Shown here: one piece after another, positions 1 to 9,103 of the stretch
Position numbering within the stretch: position 1 is the stretch's first letter
Layout of the letters: each line of letters opens with the position of its first letter
Source: Streptomyces ficellus
GTDB taxonomy: Bacteria > Actinomycetota > Actinomycetes > Streptomycetales > Streptomycetaceae
DNA: 64,000 bases
Assembly: GCF_030406405.1 (NCBI RefSeq)
Contig: NZ_JAUEPL010000017.1
Coordinates: 44,025 to 108,024, forward strand
Direction of reading: 5' to 3'
Program-made: the position numbers and the translations under genes
The notes under the pieces: generated by a model
What the model was told of the DNA's origin: nothing
Databases searched by the model: none
Seen by the model: the letters and a program-made list of their open reading frames with translations, nothing else

Positions 1-37
1 ATGCTCACGACGCCGGGGCAGGAGAGAACGCACCGGC

Positions 38-1318
38 TCAGCAGACCTTTCCGGCTCCGGCCCGCTGCCCGACGAGTCCCGGCACCGCACGCGGATCGTC
101 GACCCTGGCCCGCAGAGTGGGAATCCAACCTGCCCCGGACTGAAGGGGGTTGCCGGGGTTCACCGCATTGTGGGCGGCGATGAGGTCGACCGTACGGCCG
201 TTGACGCGGTTGTCCACGGCGGTGAGCGGCGCCTCCTTCCACTTCTTCAGGATCTTCCCGGCGCCGACGCCCTCGGGCAGGGTGAAGGCGTTCTTCTCCG
301 CGTACAGCCGCGACTCGTGGCCGATGCCGAAGGAGTACGCGTAGCTCTGCCCCTCCTTCACCACGTAGTGGTTGTTGTACGCGTCGACCTGGCCGAAGCG
401 GACGCGCGGGGCGCGCTCGACGACACCGGTGAAGAGATTGTGGTGCAGCGTCACCTTGAGCTTGCCCGCATCCGTGGCGGCCGCACTGTCACTGTTGCCG
501 ATCATCAGGGTCTTGTCGTGGTCGGCGAAGACGTTCCAGGACGCGGTGACATGGTTGGCGCCGCGCACGATGTCCAGTTCGCCGTCATGCTGCTGATAGA
601 TCTCGCCGTAGTACCGAGAAAGCGAACTGTCGGGATACCGCCCGTCCGTGAAGGTGTTGTGGTCGATCCACACGTGCGTCGAGCCGTACACGACCATCGC
701 GTCGTACTCGGAGTTCCACGCGCCGGTCGCACCGTCCGTGGGGTCCCACTGCGGGAAGCAGTCGAGCGGGCTCTCCAGGCTCAGGTTGCGGACGATGACG
801 TTGTCGACGCCCCGGATCTGGAGGCTTCCACCCGTGATCCCGGCGCCTTTGCCCACCCCCACGATCGTGGTGTTGGCGGGGACGTACGCCTTGATGGAAG
901 CGGCCTGCCTCTTCGCGGAGGCCGCGCGCAGGTCCTCCTGCGGCCCGCTGACGGGGGTGTCGTACCCCCACACGGCGGGGTCGTAGTCGGCGAGGTACCG
1001 CGCGAAGTCGTAGCCGTCAACCTCGAACGCCTCGCAGCCGCCTTCGGTGGCGTTGAGGGTGCCCACGACGCGGATGATCCTCGGGGCGGTGCCGCCGGCC
1101 GCTAGTGCGGCCTTGAACTCGGCCCAGGTTCTGACGGTGTGGGTGTGCGCGGCGTCGGCGGCGGCTCCGCCCGTGGTGCCCGGTCCCTCGGACGCCCAGC
1201 CGTCACCCGCGGCGAGGGTCTGCCGACCGAGGTCCGGCGTCGCCGCGTGGGCAGGGGTGAGGGAGAGCACAAGGGCGGTGCATCCGGCGAGCGAGGCGCT
1301 GATGACTCGGGTACGCAT
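38..1318 (-). CDS. Secreted pectate lyase, PL1 family
   Basis: Predicted extracellular polygalacturonate lyase of 426 aa that cleaves de-esterified pectin by beta-elimination. A Sec-type signal peptide (about residues 1-25, ending PAHA) precedes a right-handed beta-helix domain. The PL1 signatures are visible: WIDHN at W217 and the catalytic RxPxxR motif as RAPRVR at R302-R307. The ATG at 1318 was chosen because it begins the signal peptide; the frame is open further upstream but that part would block secretion. It is the last gene of the minus-strand pectin train, 8 bp after the acetylesterase, so it probably relies on upstream promoters. Family assignment is firm; the exact substrate (homogalacturonan) is inferred. 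Confidence 0.9.
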   Translation of the reverse strand: MRTRVISASLAGCTALVLSLTPAHAATPDLGRQTLAAGDGWASEGPGTTGGAAADAAHTHTVRTWAEFKAALAAGGTAPRIIRVVGTLNATEGGCEAFEVDGYDFARYLADYDPAVWGYDTPVSGPQEDLRAASAKRQAASIKAYVPANTTIVGVGKGAGITGGSLQIRGVDNVIVRNLSLESPLDCFPQWDPTDGATGAWNSEYDAMVVYGSTHVWIDHNTFTDGRYPDSSLSRYYGEIYQQHDGELDIVRGANHVTASWNVFADHDKTLMIGNSDSAAATDAGKLKVTLHHNLFTGVVERAPRVRFGQVDAYNNHYVVKEGQSYAYSFGIGHESRLYAEKNAFTLPEGVGAGKILKKWKEAPLTAVDNRVNGRTVDLIAAHNAVNPGNPLQSGAGWIPTLRARVDDPRAVPGLVGQRAGAGKVC

Positions 1319-1326
1319 GGCGACTC

Positions 1327-2136
1327 CTATCGTGGTGGCCAGGTGATCCATGCGGCGGGGACGGGCTCCTCCAGCCGCCGTACGTCGCGAGCGGCCAGCA
1401 CCCCGCGCTCCCGCAGGCCGCCCGCCACCAGCCGCGCCACCTCGATGGCGCCACGCGGCCGGAAGTGGGTGTTGTCCTGCTTGCCGTCCGGGTAGTGGGG
1501 TGACTCGCCCGGCGTGAGCCAGTTGAAGTACGCCTTCGACGGCTCGGGGCCGAGCTTCTGCCACTCGGCGAGCGACGCGGCCTGTACGTCGACGAGCGGC
1601 ACGCCCTCCTCGGCGGCCAGCGCCCGCATGGCCGCCGGGTACTCCCCGTGCGTCGGCACGGCGTTGCCCCCGGCGTCGAACCTCCGCCGCTCGACGGGCG
1701 TCAGCAGCACGGGCCGCGCCCCGCTCGCCCGCGCCCCCGCCACGTACCGGAGCAGGTGCTCCCGGTAGGTCGTCCAGGGCTCGGTGTACCGGGCGGGGTC
1801 GGTGGCCTTCTGGTCGTTGTGCCCGAACTGAACAAGAAGCAGGTCGCCGGGGCGGAGGCCCGCCAGGACGGTGTCGAGGCGGCCCTCGTCGACGAAGCTC
1901 TTCGAACTACGGCCGTTGACCGCGTGGTTGGCCACGGCCAGGTGCCGGGTGAGGAAGAAGGGCAGGGCCATGCCCCACCCGGTCTCGGGCGCCGCGTCCG
2001 TGTACTTCTGGGCGGCGGTGGAGTCACCGGCGATCCACACCGTGGGGGTACGCGGCCGCGCGGTCGCGGTGCCCGCAGGCATCAGCGGCAGGGCGGCGGC
2101 GAGGGCGGCCACGGTCCGTCTACGGCTCAGGGACAT
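1327..2136 (-). CDS. Secreted SGNH-hydrolase, rhamnogalacturonan acetylesterase-like (CE12)
   Basis: 269-aa esterase predicted to remove acetyl groups from rhamnogalacturonan or other pectic backbones, helping the lyases. A twin-arginine-like N-terminus (SRRRT) leads into a signal sequence ending near TATA. The SGNH blocks are present: GDST with the nucleophile Ser near residue 38, the NGRSSK block, GHND, and a C-terminal DNTHF carrying the Asp and His of the catalytic triad. The length fits CE12/YesT-like enzymes. It lies between the solute-binding protein and the PL1 lyase in one transcription unit. An acetylxylan esterase role is possible, but the pectin context favours rhamnogalacturonan. 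Confidence 0.85.
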   Translation of the reverse strand: MSLSRRRTVAALAAALPLMPAGTATARPRTPTVWIAGDSTAAQKYTDAAPETGWGMALPFFLTRHLAVANHAVNGRSSKSFVDEGRLDTVLAGLRPGDLLLVQFGHNDQKATDPARYTEPWTTYREHLLRYVAGARASGARPVLLTPVERRRFDAGGNAVPTHGEYPAAMRALAAEEGVPLVDVQAASLAEWQKLGPEPSKAYFNWLTPGESPHYPDGKQDNTHFRPRGAIEVARLVAGGLRERGVLAARDVRRLEEPVPAAWITWPPR

Positions 2137-2174
2137 GTCGTTGCGGAGCCTTTCGTGCGGGGGGGCAGGAACGT

Positions 2175-2208
2175 GGCCGGCGGGGGGCGACCGGGCCCGC
2201 CGCCGGCC
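2175..2208 (-). terminator. GC-rich hairpin between binding-protein and esterase genes
   Basis: A 9-bp perfect stem (2175-2183 with 2200-2208) encloses a G/C-rich loop, without a T-run. It sits in the longest gap (87 bp) inside this part of the gene train, just after the solute-binding protein stop. Such hairpins often stabilise the upstream transcript, or partly terminate, so that binding protein is made in excess over downstream genes. Function inferred only from position. Confidence 0.45.
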
Positions 2209-2223
2209 GGTTCATGGGCGCGT

Positions 2224-3570
2224 TCAGCTCTTGTTCTGCTCGTTCCACTCGGCCTGCGCCTCGTTGAGCTGCTTGGCGAGCGTGTCGGCGAACTCCTTCG
2301 CCGTCATCGCGCCCAGCAGCACCTTCTGGAAGTTCGGCTCGTTCTCCGCCTTGCTGATCTTGTTCCAGTCGGGCAGGTAGTACGGCAGTTCCACGATCTT
2401 GGTGGAGCCGTCCGTGAGCGCCTTGGCGCCCAGCTTGGTGGCCTCGGCCTCGTTCATCCACGGGTCGGCCGCCGCGTCGGTGTTCGCCGGGATGGCGCCC
2501 GCCGACTCGTTCCACTTGCTGTTGGACTCGTGCGATGCGGCGAACTCGATGAACTTCCAGGCAGCGGCCTTGTTCTCGCTGCTCTTGAACAGGCCGAGAC
2601 CGTCGACCGGGTTGGAGACCTGGACGCGGACGCCGCCGGGGCCGGTGGGGTTGGGGATGCCGGCGAACCTGTCCCTGCCCAGGGCCTTCACATGGTCGGT
2701 GTACGAGCCGAGGTTGTGGCTGAGCATGCCGATGGTGCCGGTGTCGAACTGGGCGACCATCTTCTTGAAGTCGTTGTTGACGTCGGCCTCGGGCGTGGTC
2801 CGCTTGTACAGCCCGACGTACTTCTCCAGCGCCGCCACGTTCTTGGGGTCGTTGACCGTGGTCTTGTCGCCCTTCCAGAAGGACGTGATGCCCGACTGGC
2901 CGTACATGGCGTCCAGCGCCTGGGCGATGGAGCCGGCCCCGCCGCGGATGGTGTAGCCGAACTCGTTGTTGTCGGCGTCGGTGAGCTTCTCGGCCGCCTC
3001 GTAGAACTTCGGCCAGGTCGTCGGCGCGTCCAGGCCCGCCGCCTTGAACAAATCCGTGCGGTAGTACAGCGTGCCGTTGCTGGCGGAGGTCGGCACCGAG
3101 TACATCTCGTCGCCGCGGCCGCCGGCCGACTTGACCGACGCCACCATGGCCGGCACGAGCTTGCCCTTCAGGGCGGAGTCCTCGATCCGGTCGCCGACCG
3201 GCTCCAGGGCCTCCTGCGCCACGATGTTCGCCAGGTACGCCGCGCCGACACCGCCGACGTCCGGCAGGCCGCCGCCCGCGATGGCCGTGTCGTACTTCGA
3301 CTGCACGTCCTCGCTGGGGATCGGGACGTACCTGACCTTGATGTCCGGGTTCTTGGCGTGGAAGTCCTTGATGATCTCCTGCCAGACGGCGGTGCGCACA
3401 CCGCCGTTGTTGTCCCAGAAGGTGATGGTGCCCTTGCCGGAACCCTCCGCACCGGCGCCGGCGGTTCCGTTGTCACCGCAGCCGGTCGCGGTCAGGGCGA
3501 GCACCGCGGCCAGGGACACGGCGGCGACCGCGCGGACCCTTCTGAAGCCCTGGGGGATGGTGGTTCTCAT
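2224..3570 (-). CDS. ABC transporter sugar-binding lipoprotein
   Basis: 448-aa family 1 extracellular solute-binding protein for a carbohydrate ABC importer, expected to sit on the outer face of the membrane. The N-terminus is positively charged, hydrophobic, then carries a lipobox ending TATGC with C31 as the lipidated residue. The mature part shows the SBP_1 fold signatures (ITFWDNNGG near the start, several Trp/Tyr ligand-stacking candidates). It is 18 bp after the lyase-esterase fusion and shares a train with the two permeases at 9104-10944, its probable partners. The ligand is inferred to be an oligogalacturonide or other pectic oligosaccharide. No ATPase is encoded nearby; in Streptomyces the shared ATPase MsiK usually serves such systems. 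Confidence 0.9.
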   Translation of the reverse strand: MRTTIPQGFRRVRAVAAVSLAAVLALTATGCGDNGTAGAGAEGSGKGTITFWDNNGGVRTAVWQEIIKDFHAKNPDIKVRYVPIPSEDVQSKYDTAIAGGGLPDVGGVGAAYLANIVAQEALEPVGDRIEDSALKGKLVPAMVASVKSAGGRGDEMYSVPTSASNGTLYYRTDLFKAAGLDAPTTWPKFYEAAEKLTDADNNEFGYTIRGGAGSIAQALDAMYGQSGITSFWKGDKTTVNDPKNVAALEKYVGLYKRTTPEADVNNDFKKMVAQFDTGTIGMLSHNLGSYTDHVKALGRDRFAGIPNPTGPGGVRVQVSNPVDGLGLFKSSENKAAAWKFIEFAASHESNSKWNESAGAIPANTDAAADPWMNEAEATKLGAKALTDGSTKIVELPYYLPDWNKISKAENEPNFQKVLLGAMTAKEFADTLAKQLNEAQAEWNEQNKS

Positions 3571-3588
3571 GGTGTCGGCTCTTCTCTC

Positions 3589-5598
3589 TCAGCTGGTGCT
3601 GCTGATACGGGTGTGGTGCGGGGCCCAGCCGTCCCGGCCGGCGAGGTAGTCGGCGACCTCGTGGCCGGCGGCGTCGGCGTCGGACATCTGGGGGCGGTCG
3701 GCGGTGACGGTGGCGCCCGGCCCGTAGGTGCGGTACTCGGCGAAACGGGCGTCCTTCCACGAGAAGCCGCCCATGTCCGTCCACGGCGAGGACTTGATCG
3801 CGGCGGGCAGCTCGGTGTCGCGGATGAGCACCTGCCCGATGGCGTCCGGGTTGCCGCCCGGGTGCCACGGCCGGCCGAGGTGGAAGGAGCCGGCCGGGGC
3901 GTCGCTCACGATCCGGGAGCGGGTGATCAGGAACCCGTACGGGTTGTCCTTCCAGGTGCTGGCCGCGGTGACATAGCCGTTGTTGGTGCCCGACCCACGG
4001 CTGAGCGCCCTGATCAGGGAGCGCTCGATGACGGTGGTGGCCCGTCCGTAGATGAAGTCGACATCGCCCTCGATGTACGAGTCGCGGATGTAGACCCTGC
4101 TGATGACGTTCAGCGCCGGGCTGTCGGTCATCAGAGTGTCCTGGTTGCCCTTGAAGGCGGTGTTCTCGAAGACGATCCGGTCGCCGGTGGTCTTCATGGC
4201 GAGCGCCTGCTCGGCGTTCAGCTCGACGGCCGCCTCGTCGAAGTCGTTGACGAAGGTGAGGTTGCGGGCGGAGACGTCGGAGGCGGCGATCAGGACGGTG
4301 GCGCTGCCGGACGATCCTCCGTACGCGTTGGGCGTGTTGTACACGATCACGGTCTTCGACCGGTCCGCGCCCGTGCCGGTGAGGGCGATCCTGGGCTTGC
4401 CGGCGGGGACGCGGACCTTTTCGCGGTACGTCCCGGGCGCGATGCGCAGCGTCACGGCCCCGTCGTTGCCGGCCGGGACGGCGTCGACGGCGGACTGGAT
4501 GGTGGGGTACGCGGCCGGGACGTCGAGCACGGTGTCGGTGCCGAGGTTCTTCTGCGGGCCGGAGAAGCGGGTCACCAGGGCGGGTACGGCGGCGGCCGGG
4601 TCGAGCCGGTAGGCGTAGAAGTCACGCGGGTCGAAGGCGGTGCCCCACTCGTCGTGGCGTCCGGTGGTGTTGTCCAGGATGGAGCCGCGCTCGGCCAGCT
4701 GGGCGGTGGCGTCCGCCTGGTAGGGGTGCTGGACGTCGCGGTAGTAACTGTTCTCGATCACCATCCGGGTCCGGCCGCGCGCCCAGTTCCCGTACGACCA
4801 GACGGGGTCGCCGTCCGCGACCTGGGCGGAGAGGTAGTTGTTGTAGAGGTGGGCGTAGGCGCAGTTGTCGGCGGACGGGTTGCGCTGCTTGGTGCCGCTG
4901 AACCAGTTGTGGTCGACGGTGATCTGGGTGGTGACGTTGTCCGTCCAGCCGATCCCGAACGCCTTGTTGTGGTTGTCGAAGCGGTTGTAGGAGACGGTGA
5001 CGTACTGGCTGTCCTTGCGGACGTCGAGCAGGCCGTCGCCCATGCGCGTGAAGCGGTTGTGGTCGATCCAGACGTGGTGGACGGAGTCCATCTGGATGGC
5101 GTCGAAGTCGCTGGTCTTGCCGTCCCAGTCGCCCTCGACGTAGGAGTCGCGGATGGTGAGGTTGCGGATGATGACGTTGTGCGTGCCGGGCTTGAGGTTC
5201 AGCTCGCCGTGCACGATCTCGCCGCTGGTGCCGACGCCGATGAGGGTCTTGTCGGAGGCGACGGTGACCGAGGAGCCGAAGGGCTGGACGTCGATGGCGC
5301 CCGCGACCCGGATGATGTAGGGCTCGGCGGCGCCCGCGTACCTGGCCAGGTCGGCCTGGGTGCGGACGGTGACCACCTTGCCGCCCCTGCCGCCGGTCGT
5401 CCCGCCGGCGAGGGAGGCGAAGCCGTGCGGCTCGTCGGCCCAGGGGGCCTGCTGTACGGCTGGCCGGTCGGCTGGCCGGTGCGGTTCGGGCGGCGCGGCC
5501 TGCGCCGGGTTGACGGCGCCCAGTCCCAGGGCGGCGACGAGCGCGGTGACGGCGGCCAGGGCCCTGCCTGGCAAGCGCTTGCTACGGACGTGCGTCAT
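3589..5598 (-). CDS. Secreted pectate lyase-pectin methylesterase fusion (PL1 + CE8)
   Basis: 669-aa bifunctional exoenzyme. After a signal peptide (ending near NPAQAA) an N-terminal PL1 beta-helix (about 45-350) carries WIDHN at W177; a C-terminal CE8 pectinesterase (about 365-665) carries GTYREKV, the GNQDTL motif with D487, DFIYG with D514 and LGRPW ending at W578, so all the main methylesterase motifs are intact. The lyase motif reads RNPSAD at R239-D244: the first Arg is kept but the second Arg of RxPxxR is replaced. ATG 5598 is preferred over an upstream TTG (5610) because GGGAG lies 5 nt before it. The fusion would demethylate pectin and cut the product in place. Confidence 0.9.
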   Translation of the reverse strand: MTHVRSKRLPGRALAAVTALVAALGLGAVNPAQAAPPEPHRPADRPAVQQAPWADEPHGFASLAGGTTGGRGGKVVTVRTQADLARYAGAAEPYIIRVAGAIDVQPFGSSVTVASDKTLIGVGTSGEIVHGELNLKPGTHNVIIRNLTIRDSYVEGDWDGKTSDFDAIQMDSVHHVWIDHNRFTRMGDGLLDVRKDSQYVTVSYNRFDNHNKAFGIGWTDNVTTQITVDHNWFSGTKQRNPSADNCAYAHLYNNYLSAQVADGDPVWSYGNWARGRTRMVIENSYYRDVQHPYQADATAQLAERGSILDNTTGRHDEWGTAFDPRDFYAYRLDPAAAVPALVTRFSGPQKNLGTDTVLDVPAAYPTIQSAVDAVPAGNDGAVTLRIAPGTYREKVRVPAGKPRIALTGTGADRSKTVIVYNTPNAYGGSSGSATVLIAASDVSARNLTFVNDFDEAAVELNAEQALAMKTTGDRIVFENTAFKGNQDTLMTDSPALNVISRVYIRDSYIEGDVDFIYGRATTVIERSLIRALSRGSGTNNGYVTAASTWKDNPYGFLITRSRIVSDAPAGSFHLGRPWHPGGNPDAIGQVLIRDTELPAAIKSSPWTDMGGFSWKDARFAEYRTYGPGATVTADRPQMSDADAAGHEVADYLAGRDGWAPHHTRISSTS
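5571..5582. promoter_or_regulatory. 12-bp palindrome GCAAGCGCTTGC, LacI-operator-like
   Basis: A perfect palindrome centred on AAGCGCTT lies just inside the 5' end of the lyase-esterase fusion. The core is shared with the 14-bp palindrome at 10974-10987 ahead of the transporter genes and resembles sites bound by LacI-family sugar regulators. Because it is inside codons its conservation could be accidental. Confidence 0.35.
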
Positions 5599-5628
5599 TG
5601 CGGCTCCCAACAGGCGTGGAAAGTGCGT

Positions 5629-7158
5629 TCAGTTGATACGGAAGTCGGTGAACATGGCGGTCCCGGCGTCGCCCTGGCCGTCCGGCGCGAGCGCGAACAG
5701 CCCCAGCAGCGCCCCGACCCAGCGCCAGGGCGTGGCGGCGAAGACCGGTCCCGACGGCCGCCACCCCTCCCCCGCGTCGTACGCGAACCGGCAGCGGGCG
5801 CCCGCCGACACCTCGACGCACAGCCGCACCGGTCCGCCCCCCGGGACGGGGACCGGCCGCGCCGCGTCCCGCTCGTGCTCCGCGACCGGCTCGGCGAACC
5901 GGTGGACCAGGTACACCTCGCCGTCCGGGCCCCGCTGCGCCCCGATCCACGAGAAGGCGTCGCCCAGCACCGCGAGCCCGGCCCGGGCACCCGGCTCGGC
6001 GGACTCCAGGGCGAGCGTCACCTCGGCGGTGAACGTCTCGGCGGGCAGCCGCTGGGTGAGCACGTTCGGCAGGAGGCGCAGGTCGTGCGCGTCGGCCGTC
6101 CGTACGCACGCCATGCGCAGCCCGTCACCGCCGTGTTCGGCGGTCCACCCGGCGCGCTGGTTCGCCGTCCACTGCCACTGCCGCCCGTAGCGCCCGCCCG
6201 GGAAGGCGTCGTCGGTCGCGGGCGCCTCCACGGGCTGCGGCGGCCCGGCCGGTTTGCGGTGGACGGCGACCGGTTCGCCCCCGTCGCCGATCACGGGCCA
6301 GCCGTCCGCGTCCCACGCCATGGGCTGGAGGTGGACGACCCGTCCGTACGCCCCGCGCGCCTGGAAGTGCAGGAACCAGTCCTCGCCCGCCGGGGTGCGC
6401 ACCCAGCCGCCCTGGTGGGGGCCGTTGACGTCGGTGCGGCCCTGGGCGAGGACGATCCGCTCCTCGTAGGGGCCGAAGAAGTCCCGGGCCCGGAAGGCGC
6501 CCTGCCAGCCGGTCTCCACTCCCCCGGCCGGGGCGAAGATCCAGAACCAGCCGCCGTGCCGGTACAGCTTCGGGCCCTCCAGGGTGAACCAGCCGGGGAT
6601 CGTGTCCCCGTCGACGATCACCTTGCCGCCGTCGAGCAGGGCGCGGCCGTCGCGGCTCATCCGGTGGCCGGTGAGCCGGTTCTTCACGCCGGATCGCGAC
6701 TTGGCCCAGGCGTGCACGAGGTACGCCTCGCCGGTCTCCTCGTCCCACAGCGGGCAGGCGTCGATGAGCCCTTTGCCGGCCTTCAGCAGGTGCGGTTGGC
6801 TCCAGGGTCCCCGGACGTGCTCGGCGTTGATCTGGTACACCCCGTGGTCGGGGTCGCCCCAGAAGATCCAGAAGCGGCCGTCGGCGTGGCGCAGGGAGGG
6901 TGCCCATACGCCCCGGTCGTGGCGTGGTGCGGCGAAGTCGGCGGCGGGGGTGAGCCGTGGGAGGGCGTGCCCGATGAGCGACCAGTTGACCAGGTCGCGG
7001 GAGTGCAGCAGGGGCAGTCCGGGGGCGCGGCCGAAGCTGGAGGCGGTCAGGTAGAAGTCCTCGCCCACGGCGATGACGTCCGGGTCGGACCAGTCGGCGT
7101 TGAGAACCGGGTTGCGGTAGGTGCCGTCGCCGAGGTCGGCCGTCCACACCGGTGTCAT
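5629..7158 (-). CDS. Glycoside hydrolase family 43 (beta-xylosidase / arabinofuranosidase-like)
   Basis: 509-aa enzyme with no signal peptide, so probably cytoplasmic and acting on imported side-chain oligosaccharides. The five-bladed propeller (about 10-310) shows the GH43 triad: general base D25 in the SDPD motif, D133 in LIDACP, and acid E194 in the LEGPK motif. The C-terminal 190 residues look like the beta-sandwich often appended to GH43 xylosidases. Its start overlaps the stop of the DUF6807 gene by ATGA (7155-7158), implying translational coupling. Specificity (arabinose, xylose or galactose removal from pectin branches) cannot be read from the sequence. Confidence 0.87.
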   Translation of the reverse strand: MTPVWTADLGDGTYRNPVLNADWSDPDVIAVGEDFYLTASSFGRAPGLPLLHSRDLVNWSLIGHALPRLTPAADFAAPRHDRGVWAPSLRHADGRFWIFWGDPDHGVYQINAEHVRGPWSQPHLLKAGKGLIDACPLWDEETGEAYLVHAWAKSRSGVKNRLTGHRMSRDGRALLDGGKVIVDGDTIPGWFTLEGPKLYRHGGWFWIFAPAGGVETGWQGAFRARDFFGPYEERIVLAQGRTDVNGPHQGGWVRTPAGEDWFLHFQARGAYGRVVHLQPMAWDADGWPVIGDGGEPVAVHRKPAGPPQPVEAPATDDAFPGGRYGRQWQWTANQRAGWTAEHGGDGLRMACVRTADAHDLRLLPNVLTQRLPAETFTAEVTLALESAEPGARAGLAVLGDAFSWIGAQRGPDGEVYLVHRFAEPVAEHERDAARPVPVPGGGPVRLCVEVSAGARCRFAYDAGEGWRPSGPVFAATPWRWVGALLGLFALAPDGQGDAGTAMFTDFRIN

Positions 7159-7985
7159 GACAGGGCCTTCCGTACGAGCACGGCGGCCTCGCCCCGGTCC
7201 AGGGCGCCGTCCGCGACGACGGTCACCACGCGGCGTACGACGGTCCCGCCGGCCGGGACGGGCAGGCGGCCGTCCCAGGCGAGGCAGGAGCCGACGCCGG
7301 GGTACTCCTCGGTGCGGACGAACCAGGGGTCGTCCCGGGTGGCCTCGGTGGCCCCGGCGAAGACGAGGGTCCAGTCCGTGCCGGTGAGGGCCAGCCAGTC
7401 GGCGGTCCGCCCGTGAACCGAGCTTTCACCCTCGGCGTCGGCGGTGAAGACCACGGGCGGGGCCGCCTCCTTGGGGGCGCGCCAGAAGAAGCCGCCGTAA
7501 CCGGCTCCCTTGCGGCCGTTGGTGGCGGGCGACCCTAGGGAGAGGTCTTGGGTGCCCGGGTTGGTGAGCGAGAAGGTGAAGTCCAGCGCCCAGGCGGTCG
7601 CGGTCAGTTCGGTGGTGGCGACGGTCCGGCGTTCGCGCAGCAGCTCTCCGGCGGGGGTGCGCCAGGAGAGGTCCTCGACGAACCCGTCGGGGTCGCGCAG
7701 CTTCCAGCCGTCGTGGCGCTGTTCACCGTGGTTGTCGAGCTCGGTCGGCCCCTGGTCGCGTACGAAGGTGCGGCCGCCCCAGAAGTTGTGGCCGGCCACG
7801 TCCGGGACGGCGACCGAGACGCCGAGGTGGTGCGGGTGGTCCCCGGGCCGCTCCTCGGTGACGGGGGTGCCCTTGAGGGTGGTGACCGGGTGGAGGTAGG
7901 GGCGGGGCGCCAGGCGGGCGGCGAGGTCGGGGCGGTGGACATAGCGGCCCACGGGGCGGCCCGCGCACCGCAGAACGAGGTTCAT
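7155..7985 (-). CDS. DUF6807 (PmoA-like) protein, carbohydrate-catabolism associated
   Basis: 276-aa protein of the family often mislabelled methane oxygenase PmoA. It has the typical HPHHLGVS-type segment near residue 50 and an NFWGG segment, and a beta-rich composition with no membrane helix. ATG 7985 overlaps the end of the oxidoreductase gene (ATGA, 7982-7985); the frame is open far upstream but only as a shadow of other genes. The family commonly accompanies Gfo/Idh/MocA oxidoreductases in sugar loci, as here. The biochemical role is unknown; a sugar-modifying or mutarotase-like role is speculation. Confidence 0.8.
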   Translation of the reverse strand: MNLVLRCAGRPVGRYVHRPDLAARLAPRPYLHPVTTLKGTPVTEERPGDHPHHLGVSVAVPDVAGHNFWGGRTFVRDQGPTELDNHGEQRHDGWKLRDPDGFVEDLSWRTPAGELLRERRTVATTELTATAWALDFTFSLTNPGTQDLSLGSPATNGRKGAGYGGFFWRAPKEAAPPVVFTADAEGESSVHGRTADWLALTGTDWTLVFAGATEATRDDPWFVRTEEYPGVGSCLAWDGRLPVPAGGTVVRRVVTVVADGALDRGEAAVLVRKALS

Positions 7986-9100
7986 GGGGAGTTCGCCTCC
8001 AGCTCGGAGAAGAGGGAGAGGGTGGCGGCGCTCGCGTGGAGAAGTCCGTCGATGCCCTTGACCACCCGGCGGCCGCCGTCCGCGTACCAGGCGCCGTCCG
8101 GGAGCCGGCGTGGCTCGGGAGCGGTGCGTACGGCTTCGACGAGCCGCATGAAGGCGCCCGTGCGGTCCGGCGGGACGAGCAGTTCCTCGCCGCCTCGCAC
8201 ATGGGCGATGAGGTTCTCCAGGAGGTCGGTGCGGCCGTGGACGTGCTCCACGGGGCCGTGGCCGGCCCGCTGCACCAGCACCCGGTCCTGCTTGTACCAG
8301 AACGTCACGCGGCCCCGGCTGCCGTGGACGATGACGTACGGCTCGCCGGGCTCCTCGGCGCACAGCGTCACGGCGGCGGTGACGCGGGTGCCGCGCGCGG
8401 TGGTGACGCGTACGCACGAGGTGTCGTCGGCCTCGATGTCGTTGGCGCGGGCCAGCTCCAGTTCGATGCCGGCGACGTCCTCGGCGTGCGGGCTGCCGTC
8501 CAGCGCGAGGGCGGTGGCCACGGCGTGCGCGAGGGGGTTGGTGAGGACCCCGTCCACCACGTCGGTGCCGTCCAGGCGGCGTTTGCCGGCCCACGGGGAG
8601 CGCCGGAAGTACGCCTCGTCGCGGGCCCAGGGCCCGGCGGCGCCGATGCCCGTGACCTCGCCGACGGCTCCCTCCGCGACGAGTGCGGCGATCGCGGGCA
8701 GGGCGTGGGAGCCGAGCGACTGGAAGCCGATCTGGCAGGCGGTGCCGGCCTCCCGTACCCCGTCGGCCATCCGGCGGAACTCCGCGTAGGAGGGCGCGGG
8801 CGGCTTCTCCAGCAGGATGTGCACGCCCCGGCGGGCGGCGGTGAGCGCGAGCGCGGTGTGGGTGTCGATGGGCGTGCAGATGACCGCGATCCCTGCCCCC
8901 GTGGCGTCCAGCAGGGCGCCGAAGTCGGCGGACTGGAGCGGCCTGCCGAAGCCGTCGAGCTCCCGCTCGTCCAGGGGCCGCAGCTCGCAGACGCCCGCGA
9001 GCCGTACCAGGCCCCGCTGCTGGAGGCGCTGGATGTTGTGCAGGTGCCAGCGGCCGTGGCCGCGGGCGCCCGCGAGGACGACGGGTATCGGCGTGTCCAT
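7982..9100 (-). CDS. Gfo/Idh/MocA family NAD(P)-dependent oxidoreductase
   Basis: 372-aa cytoplasmic oxidoreductase. The N-terminal Rossmann fold begins at residue 7 with a glycine-rich AGARGHG loop, and LLEKPPAP contains the family EKP lysine that contacts cofactor and substrate. The C-terminal alpha/beta domain covers about 125-350. It starts 3 bp after the permease stop and overlaps the DUF6807 gene, so it is made with the transporter. It most likely oxidises or epimerises a sugar released from pectin; the substrate is not identifiable. Confidence 0.87.
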   Translation of the reverse strand: MDTPIPVVLAGARGHGRWHLHNIQRLQQRGLVRLAGVCELRPLDERELDGFGRPLQSADFGALLDATGAGIAVICTPIDTHTALALTAARRGVHILLEKPPAPSYAEFRRMADGVREAGTACQIGFQSLGSHALPAIAALVAEGAVGEVTGIGAAGPWARDEAYFRRSPWAGKRRLDGTDVVDGVLTNPLAHAVATALALDGSPHAEDVAGIELELARANDIEADDTSCVRVTTARGTRVTAAVTLCAEEPGEPYVIVHGSRGRVTFWYKQDRVLVQRAGHGPVEHVHGRTDLLENLIAHVRGGEELLVPPDRTGAFMRLVEAVRTAPEPRRLPDGAWYADGGRRVVKGIDGLLHASAATLSLFSELEANSP

Positions 9101-9103
9101 GGA

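Noticed and set aside
1648..7416. A 1922-codon open frame on the plus strand across the pectin genes
   Set aside because: It is antisense to five clear enzymes, has implausible Val/Gly/Arg-rich composition, and arises because G/C-biased third positions remove stops on the opposite strand. Similar long antisense frames at 19060-22260, 41623-44226, 39473-41635 and 55686-57818 were dropped for the same reason.
7155..7985. Methane oxygenase subunit PmoA
   Set aside because: This common database label is misleading: the protein has no membrane helices and sits in a sugar locus next to a Gfo/Idh oxidoreductase.
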